Assembly: GCA_903883985.1 (NCBI GenBank) | Contig: CAISDD010000524.1 | Span: 1 to 8,022, forward strand | DNA: 8,022 nt | From: an uncultured Pseudomonadota bacterium | GTDB lineage: Bacteria > Pseudomonadota > Gammaproteobacteria > Burkholderiales > Thiobacillaceae | Direction: 5' to 3' | In this document: positions 6,324 to 8,022 of the stretch, piece after piece | Numbering within the stretch: the first letter of the stretch is position 1 | How the letters are laid out: every line of letters begins with the position of its first letter | The notes under the pieces: model-generated | Databases searched by the model: none | What the model was told of the DNA's origin: nothing | Seen by the model: the letters and a program-made list of their open reading frames with translations, nothing else | Position numbers and translations under genes: made by a program

Positions 6324-7775
6324 ATGAGCGAAGAAATTCTGATCAATGTAACTCCGCAGGAAACGCGAGTCGCAGTGCTATATCTTGGCGTGGTTCAAGA
6401 GCTGCATATCGAGCGCGCAGCCATGCGCGGCATGGTCGGCAATGTTTATCAGGGCAAGGTGAGCCGGGTATTGCCGGGAATGCAGTCGGCGTTCATCGAC
6501 ATCGGCCTGGACCGCGCCGCCTTTCTCCATGTGGGGGACATCGTCGAGGCGCGCAGCGATCACGCCGCGCGCCCGATCGAGAAGGTGCTGCACGAAGGCC
6601 AGAGCATCCTGGTGCAGGTCATCAAGGATCCGATCGGCACCAAAGGTGCGCGCCTTTCCACCCAGATCAGCATGGCCGGACGTTTCCTGGTATTCCTGCC
6701 GCAGGAAACCCGTATCGGCATCTCGCAAAAGATCGAAGACGAGGCGGAGCGTGAGTTGTTGCGCGAGCGTCTGACCCGAATCCTGCCCCAGGTCGAACAT
6801 GGCGGCTTCATCATCCGCACCATGGCCAACATCGCTGACGACGCCGAGCTGGCCTCGGATGTGGAGTATCTCTACACGCTTTGGGACGCGATCCGGGCAC
6901 GTTCCGAGAACACCTCCGGGCCTAAGTCGATCTACCAGGAACTGGACCTGGCGCATCGCGTGTTGCGTGATTTCGCAACCGCCGAGACTAGTCGCATCCT
7001 GGTGGATTCGCGTGAAACCTATCTACACCTGGACGCCTTCGCGGAAGAATTCACTCACAACGTGCACGGCAAGATCAATCACTACGTCGCCGAGCGACCG
7101 CTGTTCGACCTCTACGGGGTGGAGGACGAGATCGAAAAAGCACTGGGGCGGCGCGTGGACCTGAAATCCGGCGGTTACCTTATCGTCGATCAGACCGAGG
7201 CGCTGACCACCATCGACGTCAACACCGGCAGCTACACCAGCGGGCGCACCTTCGACGAGACGATCTTCAAGACCAATCTGGAGGCGGCCCAGAGCATCGC
7301 CCGGCAACTGCGCCTGCGCAATATGGGCGGCATCATCATCCTGGACTTCATCGACATGGACAGCACGGAACACAAGCAGTCCGTGCTGGCGGAATTGACA
7401 AAGGCCTTGGCGCGCGACCACACGCGCATGACCATCAACGGCTTCACTTCGCTGGGCCTGGTGGAGATGACGCGCAAACGCACCCGAGAAAGCCTGACGC
7501 GGATCCTGTGCGAGCCCTGCCCCACCTGCCAGGGGCGCGGCCAGATCAAGACGGCTCAGACCATCTGTTATGAAATCCTCCGCTCCATTCTGCGCGAGTC
7601 TCGCCTTTTCAGCGCCCGCGAATTCCGTATCATGGCGCAGCAAACCGTGATCGACATGTTCCTGGAGGAAGAATCGCAGAGTCTGGCGCAATTGTCCGAC
7701 TTCATCGCCAAGCCGATTTCCTTGCAGGTAGAGAGTATATTCACCCAGGAGCAGTACGACATCATTTTGCTCTAA
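6324..7775 (+). CDS. rng: Ribonuclease G
   Basis: RNase G is the RNase E-family endoribonuclease that matures the 5' end of 16S rRNA and takes part in mRNA decay. At 483 residues the product is near the size of E. coli RNase G (489) and lacks the long degradosome tail of RNase E. An N-terminal RNase H-like part is interrupted by an S1 RNA-binding domain (about 38-118, with GNVYQGKVSRVLPGMQSAFIDIG). The DNase I-like catalytic part carries Asp298 (TIDVNTG) and Asp341 (IILDFIDM), 43 residues apart as in RNase E (303/346). The zinc-link CPTC (399-402) with QGRG follows, then a dimerisation domain to the C-terminus. ATG 6324 is the first start giving the family's SEEILINVTPQETRVA opening; its Shine-Dalgarno site is weak. 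It ends the plus-strand gene run. Confidence 0.96.
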   Translation: MSEEILINVTPQETRVAVLYLGVVQELHIERAAMRGMVGNVYQGKVSRVLPGMQSAFIDIGLDRAAFLHVGDIVEARSDHAARPIEKVLHEGQSILVQVIKDPIGTKGARLSTQISMAGRFLVFLPQETRIGISQKIEDEAERELLRERLTRILPQVEHGGFIIRTMANIADDAELASDVEYLYTLWDAIRARSENTSGPKSIYQELDLAHRVLRDFATAETSRILVDSRETYLHLDAFAEEFTHNVHGKINHYVAERPLFDLYGVEDEIEKALGRRVDLKSGGYLIVDQTEALTTIDVNTGSYTSGRTFDETIFKTNLEAAQSIARQLRLRNMGGIIILDFIDMDSTEHKQSVLAELTKALARDHTRMTINGFTSLGLVEMTRKRTRESLTRILCEPCPTCQGRGQIKTAQTICYEILRSILRESRLFSAREFRIMAQQTVIDMFLEEESQSLAQLSDFIAKPISLQVESIFTQEQYDIILL

Positions 7776-7798
7776 TAGAAATATTACTTTTTAAACAT

Positions 7799-7843
7799 AT
7801 AAGTGATGCTGCGAAACAGATTTGGTTTCGACAGCTTACTTAT
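7799..7843. repeat. Long imperfect inverted repeat 23 bp after the rng stop
   Basis: Left arm 7799-7817 and right arm 7825-7843 pair as ATAAGT/ACTTAT on the outside and CGAAAC/GTTTCG on the inside. A shared GCTG/CAGC block between them is offset by one base, giving a bulged stem of about 16 bp around a 7-nt loop. No T-tract follows on the plus strand. Read leftward it is followed by a T/A-rich run (about 7776-7795). It may stabilise or end the rng transcript, or be a mobile-element remnant. Confidence 0.6.
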
Positions 7844-7954
7844 GTCGGTGTAAACCAACAGTCTTTGATAGCAACGCCAGGATGATTTACTCCCAAGTCT
7901 GAATTGCAAAAATAGGCAACTTTCACTTACGGCTGGATCAGGAAGCTCGCGTAG

Positions 7955-7981
7955 GTTGGGCTGAGCAAGGCGAAGCCCAAC
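7955..7981. repeat. Palindromic dispersed-type repeat (GTTGGGCT...AGCCCAAC)
   Basis: Perfect 8-bp arms GTTGGGCT (7955-7962) and AGCCCAAC (7974-7981) flank an 11-nt loop GAGCAAGGCGA. The wider sequence, CGTAGGTTGGG-CTGAGC-...-GCGAAGCCCAACA, resembles a palindromic intergenic repeat that I recall from many proteobacterial genomes. Only one copy is in this window, so the dispersed nature is from memory rather than seen here. Confidence 0.55.
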
Positions 7982-8022
7982 ACCTTGCAAGCTTCGACCT
8001 GGCGCTAATGAGTAGCGTCGGC

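Larger units (their letters stand above)
7776..8022. other. AT-richer non-coding stretch after rng
   Basis: About 247 bp to the window edge show no convincing gene on either strand. A 68-codon minus-strand frame here has no recognisable motif and spans two inverted repeats. Base composition is visibly more AT-rich than the coding part, at least in its first ~150 bp. The stretch contains the two repeats listed separately. Confidence 0.6.

Noticed and set aside
7784..7990. 68-codon minus-strand open frame at the right edge
   Set aside because: It runs through two inverted repeats, has no ribosome-binding site of note and no recognisable sequence.

Overview
The window is GC-rich chromosomal DNA from a proteobacterium. 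A betaproteobacterium is the best guess, from the rlmH ... maf-rng gene grouping, the style of the tRNA-Ala/tRNA-Glu pair and the protein sequences; this is inference, not a database match.

Layout. (1) Positions 1-116 hold four tandem 23-bp-spaced units ending in CA, which look like the terminal repeats of an IS21-type insertion sequence running off the left edge. (2) Directly abutting it on the minus strand is the first ~69 codons of an MmeI-type DNA methyltransferase/restriction gene (GTG start at 324), cut off where the putative IS begins. (3) At 442-718, minus strand, lies a tRNA operon with a good sigma70-type promoter, tRNA-Ala(GGC), tRNA-Glu(UUC) and an intrinsic terminator. (4) From 806 to 7775 everything is on the plus strand: rlmH, a MacA-like periplasmic adaptor, a MacB/LolD-type ATPase, two homologous FtsX/MacB-type permeases, maf and rng. 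(5) The last ~250 bp is AT-richer and apparently non-coding, with a long imperfect hairpin just after rng and a palindromic repeat of a dispersed-repeat type.

How the genes fit together. rlmH, maf and rng are housekeeping genes (23S rRNA methylation, nucleotide-pool sanitation, RNA processing) that in many betaproteobacteria sit together behind nadD-rsfS. Here a four-gene tripartite-efflux-like cassette is set between rlmH and maf, and nadD-rsfS are not upstream; the tRNA operon is. The adaptor, ATPase and first permease are tightly packed (1-nt gap, then two 4-nt stop/start overlaps), which suggests translational coupling and a fixed complex. The second permease is set off by a 128-bp spacer in which a C-run could pair with either an upstream G-run or the G-run that forms its Shine-Dalgarno site. 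The expected complex is an ATPase dimer on a permease heterodimer, joined to the periplasmic adaptor and an outer-membrane channel encoded elsewhere. The substrate cannot be told from the sequence.

No CRISPR array, riboswitch of a known class, phage gene or clearly new system is visible. The least ordinary points are the two-permease split-MacB cassette inside a housekeeping cluster, the spacer between its permeases, and the IS-disrupted restriction-modification gene next to the 3' end of tRNA-Glu.
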